Shown here: positions 27,113 through 37,147 of the stretch, piece after piece
How the letters are laid out: each line of letters begins with the position of its first letter
Numbering within the stretch: the stretch's first letter is position 1
Assembly: GCF_000166295.1 (NCBI RefSeq)
Contig: NC_017506.1
Location: 744,001-808,000, forward strand
Length of the DNA: 64,000 nucleotides
Source: Marinobacter adhaerens HP15
GTDB lineage: Bacteria; Pseudomonadota; Gammaproteobacteria; Pseudomonadales; Oleiphilaceae
Direction: 5' to 3'
The notes under the pieces: model-generated
Told to the model about the DNA's origin: nothing
Seen by the model: only the letters and a program-made list of their open reading frames with translations
The model's database searches: none
Position numbers and translations under genes: made by a program

Positions 27113-28015
27113 ATGAGAGCAGAAGATGAATCGGTGATCGTCAGGTTTGTTGATGCCATCTGGCTGGAGGACGGACTGGGCGAAAAAACCCGCCAGGCTT
27201 ACCGGAGCGATCTGTTGCGGTTGTCGGAATGGCTCGAAAGTCAGCCTGGCAAGCCGCTGCTCAGGGATGTTCGCAGAACCGACTTACTGGCTTGGATGTC
27301 CAGTGGCCTCGCGCAGGGCGTCAAGAGCTCCACGGCGGCCAGGCGGTTGTCCGGGCTGCGGCGGTTTTATCGGTTTCTGCTGCGAGAAGGCCTGATTACT
27401 GAAGACCCGACCCTTCGGATTGACAGCCCCAGGCTGCCTCGGCGTCTCCCCGACTCGCTGACCGAGGGCGAGGTGGATGCGCTGCTTTCCGAGCCGGACC
27501 CCGGAATTGCCATCGAGCTCAGGGACAAGGCCATGCTGGAAATACTCTACGGTTGCGGTCTGCGGGTCTCGGAGCTGACCGAGTTGCGGGTTGATCAGGT
27601 AAACCTTCGTCAGGGCGTGGTTCGGATCACTGGCAAGGGCGACAAGGAGAGATTGGTCCCCCTGGGTGAAGAGGCAGTGGACTGGTTGCTGCAGTATATG
27701 AAGGAAGGGCGGCCGGAACTCCTTAAAGGGCGATCCTGCGATGCGCTGTTCCCGGGCAACCGTGCTGCGGCGATGACTCGTCAGACTTTCTGGCATCGTA
27801 TTAAGCACTACGCGGTTCGAGTGGGTATTCGCAAACACCTGTCGCCTCATACACTCAGGCATGCCTTTGCCACGCACCTACTTAATCATGGAGCGGACCT
27901 GCGTGTGGTGCAGATGCTGCTGGGCCACTCTGACCTTTCGACAACACAGATATACACCCATGTGGCTCGTCAGCGACTGCAGTCGCTGCACCAGGCTCAC
28001 CATCCCAGGGGCTAG
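27113..28015 (+). CDS. xerD: Site-specific tyrosine recombinase XerD
   Basis: A 300-aa recombinase that, with XerC at dif, resolves chromosome dimers. The N-terminal SAM-like domain (residues 1-100) is followed by the catalytic domain with YGCGLRVSELTEL (first Arg), HTLRHAFATHLL (His-x-x-Arg) and LLGHSDLSTTQIYTHV (nucleophilic Tyr). The ATG at 27113 gives the normal length. Its position directly before dsbC is typical of XerD in pseudomonads, which supports XerD over XerC. Confidence 0.94.
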   Translation: MRAEDESVIVRFVDAIWLEDGLGEKTRQAYRSDLLRLSEWLESQPGKPLLRDVRRTDLLAWMSSGLAQGVKSSTAARRLSGLRRFYRFLLREGLITEDPTLRIDSPRLPRRLPDSLTEGEVDALLSEPDPGIAIELRDKAMLEILYGCGLRVSELTELRVDQVNLRQGVVRITGKGDKERLVPLGEEAVDWLLQYMKEGRPELLKGRSCDALFPGNRAAAMTRQTFWHRIKHYAVRVGIRKHLSPHTLRHAFATHLLNHGADLRVVQMLLGHSDLSTTQIYTHVARQRLQSLHQAHHPRG

Positions 28016-28143
28016 CCGTGGGGCGGTTCCGCGATTGGGGGTGAACTTTCTTTTTGTGTATTTGTCGCATTGAATTGATTCCCGGCCTGTGCCAATACTG
28101 CCCGGGTTGTTTAACTGCTTACTGGAAAAGGTTGTTTGCCAGA

Positions 28144-28875
28144 ATGAATATGAAACATGTGGTTGTGGCGCTTGGAGTTGTCCTGGGTGCCTTTGGCGCG
28201 GCCAGCGTCAGTGCCGGTGAAGTGGAAGACCGGATTTCCGAGCGTCTGACCCAGGCTGTCCCCGGCCTCAAGGTGGTGTCGGTAAAAGAATCCGAAGCCA
28301 AGGGCCTCTATGAGGTTCAGAGCAATAATGGCGACACCATCTACGCGACCGAGGATGGCCAGTACCTGATGACGGGAGATCTTCTCAAGATTACCGATCA
28401 GGGCATTGCCAATGTCACCGAAGCCGCCCGCACGGAGGCCCGTCGCGAAATGATGGCGGACTATGGTAACAAGGGAGTTATCAGCTTCCCGGCGAAAAAC
28501 GAAAAGGCCGTGGTAAACGTGTTTACTGATATCGACTGCCCTTACTGCCGGAAGCTGCATGACGAGGTGCCGCAGTTGAATGACTATGGCATTACCGTCA
28601 ATTACTACGCGTTTCCACGATCCGGCCCCAATACAGCGTCTTTCAAGAAGTATGAGTCGGTCTGGTGTGCTGACGATCAGCAGGCGGCCATGGACGCAGC
28701 CAAGGCCGGCCGCTCAGTACCCGACGCCAGTTGCGAAAATCCGGTGGGCGAGCAGTATGAGCTTGGTGGCCGGGTAGGGGTCACAGGGACACCTGCCATT
28801 GTTCTGGAAGATGGCAACATGGTTCGTGGCTATGTCCCGGCCCAGCGTCTGGCGGAAGGCCTCGGGTTACTCTGA
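28144..28875 (+). CDS. dsbC: Periplasmic disulfide isomerase DsbC
   Basis: A 243-aa protein with a signal peptide (residues 1-24, ending ASVSAG) for periplasmic export. The N-terminal dimerisation domain (about 25-85) precedes a thioredoxin fold with the active site DIDCPYCRKLH and the cis-proline TGTPAIV. DsbC reshuffles wrong disulfides and is kept reduced by DsbD. A second cysteine pair (WCADD and SCENP) is as in other DsbC proteins. It lies between xerD and hom. Confidence 0.95.
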   Translation: MNMKHVVVALGVVLGAFGAASVSAGEVEDRISERLTQAVPGLKVVSVKESEAKGLYEVQSNNGDTIYATEDGQYLMTGDLLKITDQGIANVTEAARTEARREMMADYGNKGVISFPAKNEKAVVNVFTDIDCPYCRKLHDEVPQLNDYGITVNYYAFPRSGPNTASFKKYESVWCADDQQAAMDAAKAGRSVPDASCENPVGEQYELGGRVGVTGTPAIVLEDGNMVRGYVPAQRLAEGLGLL

Positions 28876-28927
28876 AATCCTGGCGCACCTATCGTACGGG
28901 ATGCGTTACACGGTATTTTCGAAGGAT

Positions 28928-28962
28928 CCGATTCAGGGCTTATTCAGTGAGGCCTGAATCGG
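28928..28962. promoter_or_regulatory. 10-bp palindrome upstream of hom
   Basis: CCGATTCAGG (28928-28937) and CCTGAATCGG (28953-28962) form a perfect inverted repeat with a 15-base spacer. It abuts a TATACT at 28963-28968, 53 bases before the hom start. It could be an operator or a terminator for dsbC; there is no T-tract. Confidence 0.45.
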
Positions 28963-29020
28963 TATACTATGCCCGCCTAATATAATTCATCAGCACCCCT
29001 TCGGGATCAGAGGTGAGAGT

Positions 29021-30322
29021 TTGAAAGACGTCAGTGTCGGAATCTGCGGATTGGGAACCGTCGGCGGCGGTACCTTTAATGTCTTGACCCGCAACGCCAG
29101 GCTGATTGCCGGTCGGGCCGGATGCAATATCCGGATTACCCGGGTTGCCAGTCGCCGGGCCCGCGAGGATATGGACCTCGGCGATGTGCCCTTCAGCACC
29201 GACATTTACGACGTGGTGAACGATCCCGACGTGGATATCGTGGTCGAGCTCATCGGTGGTTATGATGCGGCCAAAGAGCTGGTGCTGGCGGCAATCCGCA
29301 ACGGCAAGCACGTGGTTACCGCGAACAAGGCCCTGATTGCCGTCCACGGCAACGAAATCTTCGAGGCGGCCGAGAAGGCTGGTGTTGTGGTGGCTTACGA
29401 GGCGGGTGTCGCCGGCGGTATCCCGGTCATCAAGGCTGTTCGTGAGGGTATGGCGGCAAACCGCATTGACTGGATTGCCGGCATCATCAACGGCACCGGG
29501 AACTACATCCTGACCGAAATGCGTGCCGGTCGGGAATTTTCCGAGGTTCTCAAAGAAGCCCAAGATCTTGGGTACGCTGAAGCAGACCCGACCTTTGATG
29601 TGGAAGGCATTGATGCCGCCCACAAGCTGACCATACTGGCATCGGCCGGGTTTGGCGTGCCTCTCCAGTTCGAGAAAGGCTTCACCGAAGGCATTTCGAA
29701 GATTACGCCTTATGACATTGCTCACGCCGAATTGCTGGGTTATCGCATCAAGCACCTCGGCATTGCCCGTCGCCGCGATGATGGCATCGAGCTGCGTGTG
29801 CATCCGACCCTGGTGCCCCAGAGTCATCTGATTGCCCAGGTTGATGGTGTCCTGAACGCGGTCCTGGTGGATGGCGATGCCGTTGGCCAGACCATGTATT
29901 ACGGTCCCGGAGCAGGGGATGAGGCAACCGGGTCGGCTGTTATTGCCGATATCGTCGATGTGGCTCGTGCCGTGGCGACCGAAAGCAAGCTGCGTGTGCC
30001 CTACCTTGGCTTCTCACCGGACGCCATGGAAGACCTGGATGTGCTGTCCATGGAGGACATCCAGTCTGCCTACTACCTGCGCATTACCGCTCTGGATCGT
30101 CCGGGTGTGCTGGCCAAGATTGCCTCCATTCTGAGTGAGCATGGCATCAATATCGAGTCGATCATGCAGAAGGAATCCGAGCTGAAGGACGGACGTATTC
30201 CGGTGATCATCCTGACCCACACCGTTCAGGAGCGCCAGATCAACCGTGCGATCGAAGAGTTGGAAGCTCTGTCCGACACCGATGGCCATGTTGTCCGCAT
30301 CCGCGCTGAAAACTTCAACTGA
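29021..30322 (+). CDS. hom: Homoserine dehydrogenase
   Basis: A 433-aa enzyme that reduces aspartate semialdehyde to homoserine. The N-terminal Rossmann motif is GICGLGTVGGGTF. The catalytic domain has ANKALIAVHG, GIINGTGNYILTEM and YAEADPTFDVEGIDAAHK. A C-terminal ACT domain (about residues 350-430, YYLRITALDRPGVLAKI) allows threonine feedback. TTG at 29021 with GAGGTGA upstream is the start. It lies 11 bases before thrC, forming a threonine-synthesis pair. Confidence 0.95.
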   Translation: MKDVSVGICGLGTVGGGTFNVLTRNARLIAGRAGCNIRITRVASRRAREDMDLGDVPFSTDIYDVVNDPDVDIVVELIGGYDAAKELVLAAIRNGKHVVTANKALIAVHGNEIFEAAEKAGVVVAYEAGVAGGIPVIKAVREGMAANRIDWIAGIINGTGNYILTEMRAGREFSEVLKEAQDLGYAEADPTFDVEGIDAAHKLTILASAGFGVPLQFEKGFTEGISKITPYDIAHAELLGYRIKHLGIARRRDDGIELRVHPTLVPQSHLIAQVDGVLNAVLVDGDAVGQTMYYGPGAGDEATGSAVIADIVDVARAVATESKLRVPYLGFSPDAMEDLDVLSMEDIQSAYYLRITALDRPGVLAKIASILSEHGINIESIMQKESELKDGRIPVIILTHTVQERQINRAIEELEALSDTDGHVVRIRAENFN

Positions 30323-30333
30323 CAGGTACGAAC

Positions 30334-31734
30334 GTGAGATACATCAGTACGCGGGGTGAAGCGCCCGCACTGGGCTTTGAGGATGTTCTGCTGACCGGTC
30401 TGGCGACAGACGGCGGCCTCTATGTTCCTGAATCCCTGCCACATTTTGATCTGGAAGAAATCCGGAGCTGGCGCGGGCTTTCGTACAGTGAGCTGGCGTT
30501 CAACGTAATGTACCCGTTCGTGGATGACGCTATCCCTGCGGATGATTTCCGCAAGATGCTGGACGAGACCTACTCGGTTTTCGCCCACAAGGCCGTGGCC
30601 CCACTGGTTCAGCTGGATACCAACGAGTGGGTGATGGAGCTTTTCCGCGGCCCGACGCTGGCGTTCAAGGATTTCGCCCTCCAGCTGTTAGGGCGTCTCC
30701 TCGACTATGTTCTGGAGAAGCGCAAGCAGCACGTGGTTATCATGGGAGCGACCTCCGGTGACACCGGCTCGGCTGCCATTGAGGGTTGTCGCCGGTGCGA
30801 GCACGTGGATATTTTCATTCTGCACCCCTATCAGCGGGTGTCAGAGGTTCAGCGCCGTCAGATGACCACCGTCCAGGGTGAAAACATCCACAACATTGCA
30901 GTGCGTGGCAACTTCGACGACTGTCAGCGCATGGTGAAGGAGAGTTTCGGCAACCAGTCGTTCCTGGGTGGCAAAACCCAGCTGGCAGCTGTCAACTCCA
31001 TCAACTGGGCCCGGATCATGGCCCAGATCGTCTACTACTTCCATGCCTCCCTGGCACTGGGCGGTCCGGATCGGAGCATGGCGTTTTCTGTGCCCACCGG
31101 GAACTTCGGCGATATCTTTGCCGGCTACCTTGCCAAGAAGATGGGGCTGCCAATCTCCCAGCTGGTCATTGCCACCAACCGTAACGATATCCTGCATCGC
31201 TTCATGAGTGGTAACAAATACGAGCAGCACCAACTGGAACACACCCTGTCTCCGAGTATGGATATCATGGTGTCCAGCAATTTTGAGCGCCTGCTCTTTG
31301 ATCTCCACGGCCGGGACGGGCTGGCGGTTAAAACCCTGCTGGAAAACGCTGCGAAGGGGCCCGTCAGTATCGAGGACTATCGCTGGAAGCATGCGCGCAA
31401 GCTTTTTGACAGCGATGCGGTGGACGACAAGGCCACCTGCGACACCATTCGTGAGATCTACGAGCAGAACGAGTATCTGCTGGATCCTCACACCGCCATC
31501 GGCGTCCGTGCAGCGCGCAACTGCCGCCGTGATCAGGCGGTGCCAATGATTACCCTGGGTACCGCACACCCGGCCAAGTTCCCGGATGCCGTGGCAGAGT
31601 CTGGCGTCAGTGTAGAGCCGCCGCTGCCGGCGCATATGGCCGACCTGTTCGAGCGGGAAGAGCGGTATACCGTATTGGATAACAATATCGACGGTGTGCA
31701 GGCATTCATTGCCAAGCACTGGAAAAACGCCTGA
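30334..31734 (+). CDS. thrC: Threonine synthase
   Basis: A 466-aa PLP enzyme converting phosphohomoserine to threonine. It shows MRYISTRG, the PLP lysine in LAFKDFALQLLG, GATSGDTGSAAIEG and VPTGNFGDIFAGYLA. It is the long, yeast-like class of threonine synthase. GTG at 30334 is the start, 11 bases after hom. thrB is not in this cluster, as in pseudomonads where the kinase is encoded elsewhere. Confidence 0.96.
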   Translation: MRYISTRGEAPALGFEDVLLTGLATDGGLYVPESLPHFDLEEIRSWRGLSYSELAFNVMYPFVDDAIPADDFRKMLDETYSVFAHKAVAPLVQLDTNEWVMELFRGPTLAFKDFALQLLGRLLDYVLEKRKQHVVIMGATSGDTGSAAIEGCRRCEHVDIFILHPYQRVSEVQRRQMTTVQGENIHNIAVRGNFDDCQRMVKESFGNQSFLGGKTQLAAVNSINWARIMAQIVYYFHASLALGGPDRSMAFSVPTGNFGDIFAGYLAKKMGLPISQLVIATNRNDILHRFMSGNKYEQHQLEHTLSPSMDIMVSSNFERLLFDLHGRDGLAVKTLLENAAKGPVSIEDYRWKHARKLFDSDAVDDKATCDTIREIYEQNEYLLDPHTAIGVRAARNCRRDQAVPMITLGTAHPAKFPDAVAESGVSVEPPLPAHMADLFEREERYTVLDNNIDGVQAFIAKHWKNA

Positions 31735-31740
31735 TCGGGT

Positions 31741-33474
31741 ATGACACCAAAAAAGATCCTGCGTCGCCCCCAGCCCGATACCTTTCCGGATTGGGGGCAA
31801 AACCTGCCTCCCTTGCTTCGCCGCCTCTACGCTGCCCGTGGCGTTACCTCCGATGAGCAGCTGAGCTACACCCTGAAACACCTGGCTTCACCCCTGTCTC
31901 TGAGGGGTATTGACCGGGCCGTTGAGCTTCTTGCCGAGGCTATCGATCAGCAGCAGCGGGTGCTTGTGCTCGGCGATTTCGACGCCGATGGTGCTACCAG
32001 TACAGCCGTTGCCATGCTTGGACTCTCCATGCTGGGTCTGCAGAGTATCGACTTTCGCGTTCCCAGCCGGTTTGCCGATGGCTACGGCCTGACGCCGGGT
32101 ATTATTGAACGCCTGCGCGACGAGGGTCAGCTCCCAGACCTGATGGTCACCGTTGATAACGGCATATCCGCGGTTGAAGGTGTTCGAGCGGCCAAGGAAC
32201 TTGGCGTGAAAGTGATGGTGACCGATCACCACCTGGCCGGCGAAGAGCTTCCGGATGCCGATGCCATCGTCAATCCAAACCAGCCGGGTTGTCCTTTCCT
32301 GAGCAAGAACGCGGCCGGTGTTGGCGTCATGTTTTACGTGCTCACAGCGTTGCGCAAGCAGCTCCGGGAAACCAATCGCCTGCCTGATCCCGAGCCTAAC
32401 CTGGGGTGCCTGCTGGATCTGGTGGCGCTCGGCACCGTGGCTGATGTTGTGCCTCTGGACCACAACAACCGGATCTTCGTTGAGCAGGGCCTGCGCCGTA
32501 TACGTCAGGGTGAGGCCCGCCCCGGTATCCTGGCGCTGCTGGAAGTCGCGGGTCGGGACCACACGGCGATCAGCTCAACCGACCTCGGATTTGTGGTTGG
32601 TCCTCGCCTGAATGCTGCGGGCCGGCTTGATGACATGAGTATCGGGATTGCCTGCCTGCTGGCAGACAGTCCGGACGAGGCTCGCCGACTGGCCCGGGAA
32701 TTGGACACCTTCAATCGTGAACGCCGCACCATAGAAAAAGACATGAAAGCCCAGGCCCAGGATCTGCTGTCTTCAATGTCGCTGGACCTGGATGGACTGC
32801 CCTGGGGGCTTGCGCTTTTCGATACCGATTGGCACCAGGGCGTTATCGGAATCCTGGCTGCCCGTATCCGTGAGCAGACCCATAGACCGACCATTGCCTT
32901 TGCGCCGGACGAAAACGGCGTAGACATCAAAGGTTCTGCTCGCTCCATTCCCGGGCTTCATATCCGGGATGTGCTTGCCGTGGTCGACTCACGTCATCCG
33001 GGGATCATGAAAAAGTTTGGCGGTCACGCGATGGCTGCGGGCATGACCCTCGCCAGGGATGATCTGGATGCCTTTTCCGAGGCCTTCGATCGCGCCGTTC
33101 GAGACACCCTCTCGGCCGAGGACCTGGAGGCGGCGATCACAACCGATGGGCCTCTGGGCGCAAGTGAACTGTCGTTGGACACCGCCGCGCTGCTCAAACG
33201 CGCCGGCCCCTGGGGGCAGCATTTCCCGGAGCCACTGTTCGACGGCGAGTTCCGGGTGGTCAGCCAGCGGATAGTCGGCGAAAACCATCTGAAATTGGTG
33301 TTGCAACCTGTCGAAGGCGGCGGGATCATCGACGGTATTGCCTTTAATACCGGCCCGGAAGTGCCCGACTACACCCGTACCGGTGCTCGGGTGGTTTACA
33401 AGCCGGATGCCAATACCTTCCGGGGGCGCACCAATCTCCAGCTTCTGGTGGATTACCTCGAGCCTCTTGCCTGA
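31741..33474 (+). CDS. recJ: Single-strand-specific exonuclease RecJ
   Basis: A 577-aa 5'-3' single-strand exonuclease of RecF-pathway and mismatch repair. DHH-family motifs are intact: VLGDFDADGATST, TVDNGISAVEG, VTDHHLAGEELP and the GPRLNAAGRLDDM region. The DHHA1 motif KKFGGHAMAAGMT follows, then an OB fold. It begins six bases after thrC. Confidence 0.95.
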   Translation: MTPKKILRRPQPDTFPDWGQNLPPLLRRLYAARGVTSDEQLSYTLKHLASPLSLRGIDRAVELLAEAIDQQQRVLVLGDFDADGATSTAVAMLGLSMLGLQSIDFRVPSRFADGYGLTPGIIERLRDEGQLPDLMVTVDNGISAVEGVRAAKELGVKVMVTDHHLAGEELPDADAIVNPNQPGCPFLSKNAAGVGVMFYVLTALRKQLRETNRLPDPEPNLGCLLDLVALGTVADVVPLDHNNRIFVEQGLRRIRQGEARPGILALLEVAGRDHTAISSTDLGFVVGPRLNAAGRLDDMSIGIACLLADSPDEARRLARELDTFNRERRTIEKDMKAQAQDLLSSMSLDLDGLPWGLALFDTDWHQGVIGILAARIREQTHRPTIAFAPDENGVDIKGSARSIPGLHIRDVLAVVDSRHPGIMKKFGGHAMAAGMTLARDDLDAFSEAFDRAVRDTLSAEDLEAAITTDGPLGASELSLDTAALLKRAGPWGQHFPEPLFDGEFRVVSQRIVGENHLKLVLQPVEGGGIIDGIAFNTGPEVPDYTRTGARVVYKPDANTFRGRTNLQLLVDYLEPLA

Positions 33475-33568
33475 TTCACGGAAACCCGCAGGCTGATTTA
33501 CAAACCGATTTCCGGTAGAATCCCGCCTCTGTTTTTACTCTCCATTTTCTAGAGCGAGTAAGGGTTTC

Positions 33569-34664
33569 ATGGAAATCAATCCCATTGTGACGAAGATTAA
33601 AGAGCTTCGTGAGCGCACTGAAGCGCTCAGGGGGTATCTTTGACTACGATCAGCGTAGTGAACGACTGATCGAAGTTGAGCGCGAACTGGAGCAGCCAAG
33701 CGTCTGGGACGACCCGGAGCGGGCACAGGCTCTGGGCAAAGAGCGCGCCGACCTTGAACTGATCGTCAAGACCATCGACAACCTCACCTCCGGCCTGGAA
33801 GACGCCGAGGGCCTGCTGGATATTGCCGCAGAAGAAGAGGACGAGGGCACCGTTGCCGAGATCGAGTCAGATCTTGAGGGTCTTGATAAAGAGCTCGAGA
33901 AGCTTGAATTCCGCCGCATGTTCTCCGGCGAAATGGACGCCAACAACGCCTATCTCGACATACAGGCCGGTTCTGGTGGCACCGAAGCCCAGGACTGGGC
34001 CAACATGCTTCTGCGCATGTATCTGCGCTGGGCCGAGCGCCGCGGCTTCAAGGCCGAGATAGTCGAACTGATGGAGGGCGAAGTGGCGGGCATCAAGAGT
34101 GCCACCATTCACATCCAGGGCGATTATGCCTATGGTTGGCTGCGTACCGAAACCGGCGTTCACCGTCTGGTGCGCAAGTCACCGTTCGATTCCGGCAACC
34201 GTCGGCACACGTCTTTCTCTTCCGTGTTTGTGTCACCGGAAGTGGATGACAGCTTCGAAATTGAAATCAATCCGGCGGACCTTCGGGTGGATGTTTACCG
34301 TGCCTCCGGCGCTGGTGGTCAGCACGTTAACCGGACCGAGTCGGCGGTGCGTCTGACTCACAATCCCACCGGTATTGTCGTGGCCTGTCAGGCTGGTCGA
34401 AGCCAGCACCAGAACAAGGACCAGGCCATGAAACAGCTCAAGGCGAAGCTGTTTGAGCGTGAGATGCAGGAGCGCAACGCCGAGAAACAGAAAGCCGAGG
34501 ACGCCAAGGCCGACATCGGTTGGGGCAGCCAGATCCGTTCCTACGTTCTGGACGACAGCCGTATCAAGGACCTGCGCACCAAGGTAGAAACCAGTAATAC
34601 CCAGTCGGTGCTGGACGGTGACATTGACAAGTTCATCGAAGCCAGCCTGAAGATGGCGCTGTAA
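33569..34664 (+). CDS. prfB: Peptide chain release factor 2 (programmed +1 frameshift)
   Basis: RF2 recognises UAA and UGA stops. The gene is in two frames: an ATG at 33569 opens 24 codons ending CTT, then an in-frame TGA at 33641-33643, and the frame resumes at GAC (33642) to 34664. The product is 364 aa, close to the E. coli length. The stop-recognition SPF motif (RKSPFDSGN) and the GGQ motif ([14 protein letters not shown]) are intact. A start downstream at 33609 would lose the N-terminus and the shift. lysS follows, as in E. coli. Confidence 0.97.
33629..33643 (+). promoter_or_regulatory. RF2 autoregulatory +1 frameshift site
   Basis: AGGGGGTATCTTTGA: an internal Shine-Dalgarno (AGGGGG) three bases before CTT-TGA, followed by C. 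Slow UGA decoding when RF2 is low lets the ribosome slip from CUU to UUU, the classic prfB feedback. Confidence 0.96.
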
Positions 34665-34715
34665 CCAGCGCCTTTGCCACGCTAACCCGGACAACCCGAT
34701 TCCTAGTGAGCCAAA

Positions 34716-36251
34716 ATGACTGATCAAACTCAGAATGCCGCACCGCATGAGGACAACAAGCTGATTGCCGAGCGCCGCGCCAAACTGTCAGAAATGCGCG
34801 ACCAGGGCAACGCCTTCCCGAACGACTTTCGTCGTGACGCCACCGCCGCCGAACTGCAGGCGAAATACGGTGAAAAAACCAAGGAAGAGCTGGAGTCCCT
34901 CGGTATCAAGGTGGCCATTGCCGGCCGCATGATGCTCGATCGCAAGGCATTCAAGGTGGTCCAGGACATGACTGGCCGGATCCAGATCTACGCGTCCAAG
35001 GATGTCCAGAAAGACACCAAGCACTGGGATCTGGGGGACATCGTGGGCGTGCGAGGCACCCTGTCCAAATCAGGCAAGGGCGATCTTTACGTGACCATGG
35101 ACGAGTACGTGTTGCTCACCAAGTCCCTGCGCCCGTTGCCTGAAAAGCACAAGGGCCTGACCGATACGGAAGCCCGTTACCGCCACCGCTACGTCGATCT
35201 GATGGTCAACGAGGACAGCCGTCGGGTGTTCTATGCGCGCTCGAAGATCATCAGCGCCATGCGTCAGTACTTCACCGACCGGGACTTCATGGAAGTTGAA
35301 ACCCCGATGCTGCAGGTGATTCCTGGCGGCGCCACGGCGCGGCCCTTCGTGACCCACCATAACGCGCTGGGTATCGACATGTACCTGCGTATTGCCCCGG
35401 AATTGTTCCTGAAGCGCCTTGTCGTTGGCGGCTTTGAGCGGGTGTTCGAGATCAACCGGAACTTCCGGAACGAGGGGCTTTCCACCCGTCATAATCCAGA
35501 GTTCACCATGGTGGAGTTTTATCAGGCATACGCTGACTACAACGACCTGATGGATCTTACCGAGGACATGCTGCGCACCATTACTCAGAAAGTGCTGGGC
35601 ACGACCACCGTGGTGAACAGCCGAACCCTGGCGGATGGCAGCGAAGAGACTGTTGAGTACGATTTCGGCAAAACCTTCGAGCGCCTGACCGTGGTCGATG
35701 CCATCCTGCGCTACAACCCGGATATCAAGCCCGAGCAGCTGGCGGATGACGCCAGTGCCCGTCAGGTCGCCAAAGATCTGGGTATTCACCTCAAGGAAGG
35801 TTGGGGCCTGGGCAAGGTGCAGATCGAGATCTTTGAGGCAACCGCCGAGCATCGCCTGATGCAGCCGACGTTTATCACCGAGTATCCAAAAGAAGTGTCG
35901 CCCCTGGCGCGCTGCAAAGACAGCAACCCGTTCGTCACCGAGCGCTTCGAGTTCTTCGTGGGCGGGCGCGAAATCGCCAACGGCTTCTCGGAGCTGAATG
36001 ATGCCGAAGACCAGGCGGAACGCTTCCAGGCCCAGGTGGCCGAGAAAGACGCCGGTGACGACGAGGCGATGTTCTATGACGAGGACTACGTGATGGCCCT
36101 GGAATACGGCCTGCCGCCTACAGCGGGCGAAGGTATCGGTATCGACCGCCTGGCCATGCTGCTGACCAATTCGCCGTCAATTCGCGACGTTATCCTGTTC
36201 CCGGCCATGCGCCCGGAGCACAAGGCGGAAAGCCGGAAAGACGAGGACTGA
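34716..36251 (+). CDS. lysS: Lysyl-tRNA synthetase (class II)
   Basis: A 511-aa class IIb synthetase. An N-terminal OB-fold anticodon-binding domain (about residues 65-160, [16 protein letters not shown]) is followed by the catalytic core with motif 1 in [14 protein letters not shown], motif 2 in [18 protein letters not shown] and motif 3 in [11 protein letters not shown]. It lies 52 bases after prfB. Confidence 0.97.
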   Translation: MTDQTQNAAPHEDNKLIAERRAKLSEMRDQGNAFPNDFRRDATAAELQAKYGEKTKEELESLGIKVAIAGRMMLDRKAFKVVQDMTGRIQIYASKDVQKDTKHWDLGDIVGVRGTLSKSGKGDLYVTMDEYVLLTKSLRPLPEKHKGLTDTEARYRHRYVDLMVNEDSRRVFYARSKIISAMRQYFTDRDFMEVETPMLQVIPGGATARPFVTHHNALGIDMYLRIAPELFLKRLVVGGFERVFEINRNFRNEGLSTRHNPEFTMVEFYQAYADYNDLMDLTEDMLRTITQKVLGTTTVVNSRTLADGSEETVEYDFGKTFERLTVVDAILRYNPDIKPEQLADDASARQVAKDLGIHLKEGWGLGKVQIEIFEATAEHRLMQPTFITEYPKEVSPLARCKDSNPFVTERFEFFVGGREIANGFSELNDAEDQAERFQAQVAEKDAGDDEAMFYDEDYVMALEYGLPPTAGEGIGIDRLAMLLTNSPSIRDVILFPAMRPEHKAESRKDED

Positions 36252-36254
36252 TCC

Positions 36255-36989
36255 ATGAGCCCGGTTGAGGTACTGGCCAGCCAGCTCAGGCCCGACCGGG
36301 GCTGGAAAGATCATCTCGCGGAAGAGTTTCGCCAGCCCTACATGCAGGGCCTGGCGGAATTCCTCGCCGCCGAGGAACAGGCCGGCAAAGTCCTGTTCCC
36401 CGCGAGCCAACACTGCTTCAACGCCCTCAACAGCACGCCCCTGGATAACGTAAGAGTCGTTATTCTCGGACAAGACCCGTACCACGGCCCCGGCCAGGCC
36501 CACGGCCTGTGCTTCTCCGTACGCCCGAACGTGGCCATCCCGCCGTCTCTGGTAAACATCTTCAAGGAAATCCAGGACGACCTTGGCATCGCTCCCCCCG
36601 ACCACGGCTGCCTGCAGCCCTGGGCAGAGCAGGGCGTATTGCTGCTCAACAGCGTCCTCACCGTCGTTCAGGGCCAGGCCGGCGCCCACCAGGGTAAAGG
36701 CTGGGAAACCTTCACCGACAAAGTCATCGAAACCGTCAACCGCGAGCGGGAAGGCGTGGTATTTCTGTTATGGGGCAGCTACGCCAAAAAGAAAGGCCAG
36801 CACATCGACCGCAACAAACATCTGGTCCTCGACGGCCCCCACCCCTCGCCACTGAGCGCTTACCGGGGCTTCTTCGGCTGCAAGCATTTCTCAAAGGCCA
36901 ACGACTGGCTGGAGCAGCAGGGAAAGCCCACCGTTAACTGGGCGTTGCCAAGCAAAGCTGAGCTGATCGAGAGATACAAGAAGAGCTGA
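36255..36989 (+). CDS. ung: Uracil-DNA glycosylase, family 1
   Basis: A 244-aa enzyme that removes uracil from DNA. The catalytic water-activating motif [14 protein letters not shown] and the C-terminal [11 protein letters not shown] are intact, with LLLNSVLTV between. It starts three bases after lysS, so it is probably co-transcribed. A 109-bp palindromic element follows its stop by 20 bases and may act as the transcript end. Confidence 0.96.
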   Translation: MSPVEVLASQLRPDRGWKDHLAEEFRQPYMQGLAEFLAAEEQAGKVLFPASQHCFNALNSTPLDNVRVVILGQDPYHGPGQAHGLCFSVRPNVAIPPSLVNIFKEIQDDLGIAPPDHGCLQPWAEQGVLLLNSVLTVVQGQAGAHQGKGWETFTDKVIETVNREREGVVFLLWGSYAKKKGQHIDRNKHLVLDGPHPSPLSAYRGFFGCKHFSKANDWLEQQGKPTVNWALPSKAELIERYKKS

Positions 36990-37008
36990 GGGCATGCCCG
37001 CAAGTAGT

Positions 37009-37117
37009 CTTCGGGATGGGGTCAGGCTCCCAAAACCGTGCGGAGCCATGGATGGCGGAGCCGAGCGTACAGGGAAGTATTCACAGCGTGTTTTGGGAGC
37101 CTGACCCCATCCTGAAG
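37009..37117. mobile_element. 109-bp palindromic MITE/REP-like element
   Basis: Two 28-base arms at 37009-37036 and 37090-37117 are inverted copies with one mismatch (27/28), around a 53-base centre. The core of each arm is GGGGTCAGGCTCCCAAAAC or its complement. No transposase is encoded. It sits between the convergent ung and HDOD genes. I recall similar GGGGTCAGGCTCCC repeats in multiple copies in related genomes, but copy number cannot be checked from one window. It could form a long hairpin that ends transcription from both sides. Confidence 0.75.
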
Positions 37118-37147
37118 ACGGGCGGCCAAACTCCCAGAGGCAAAAAA

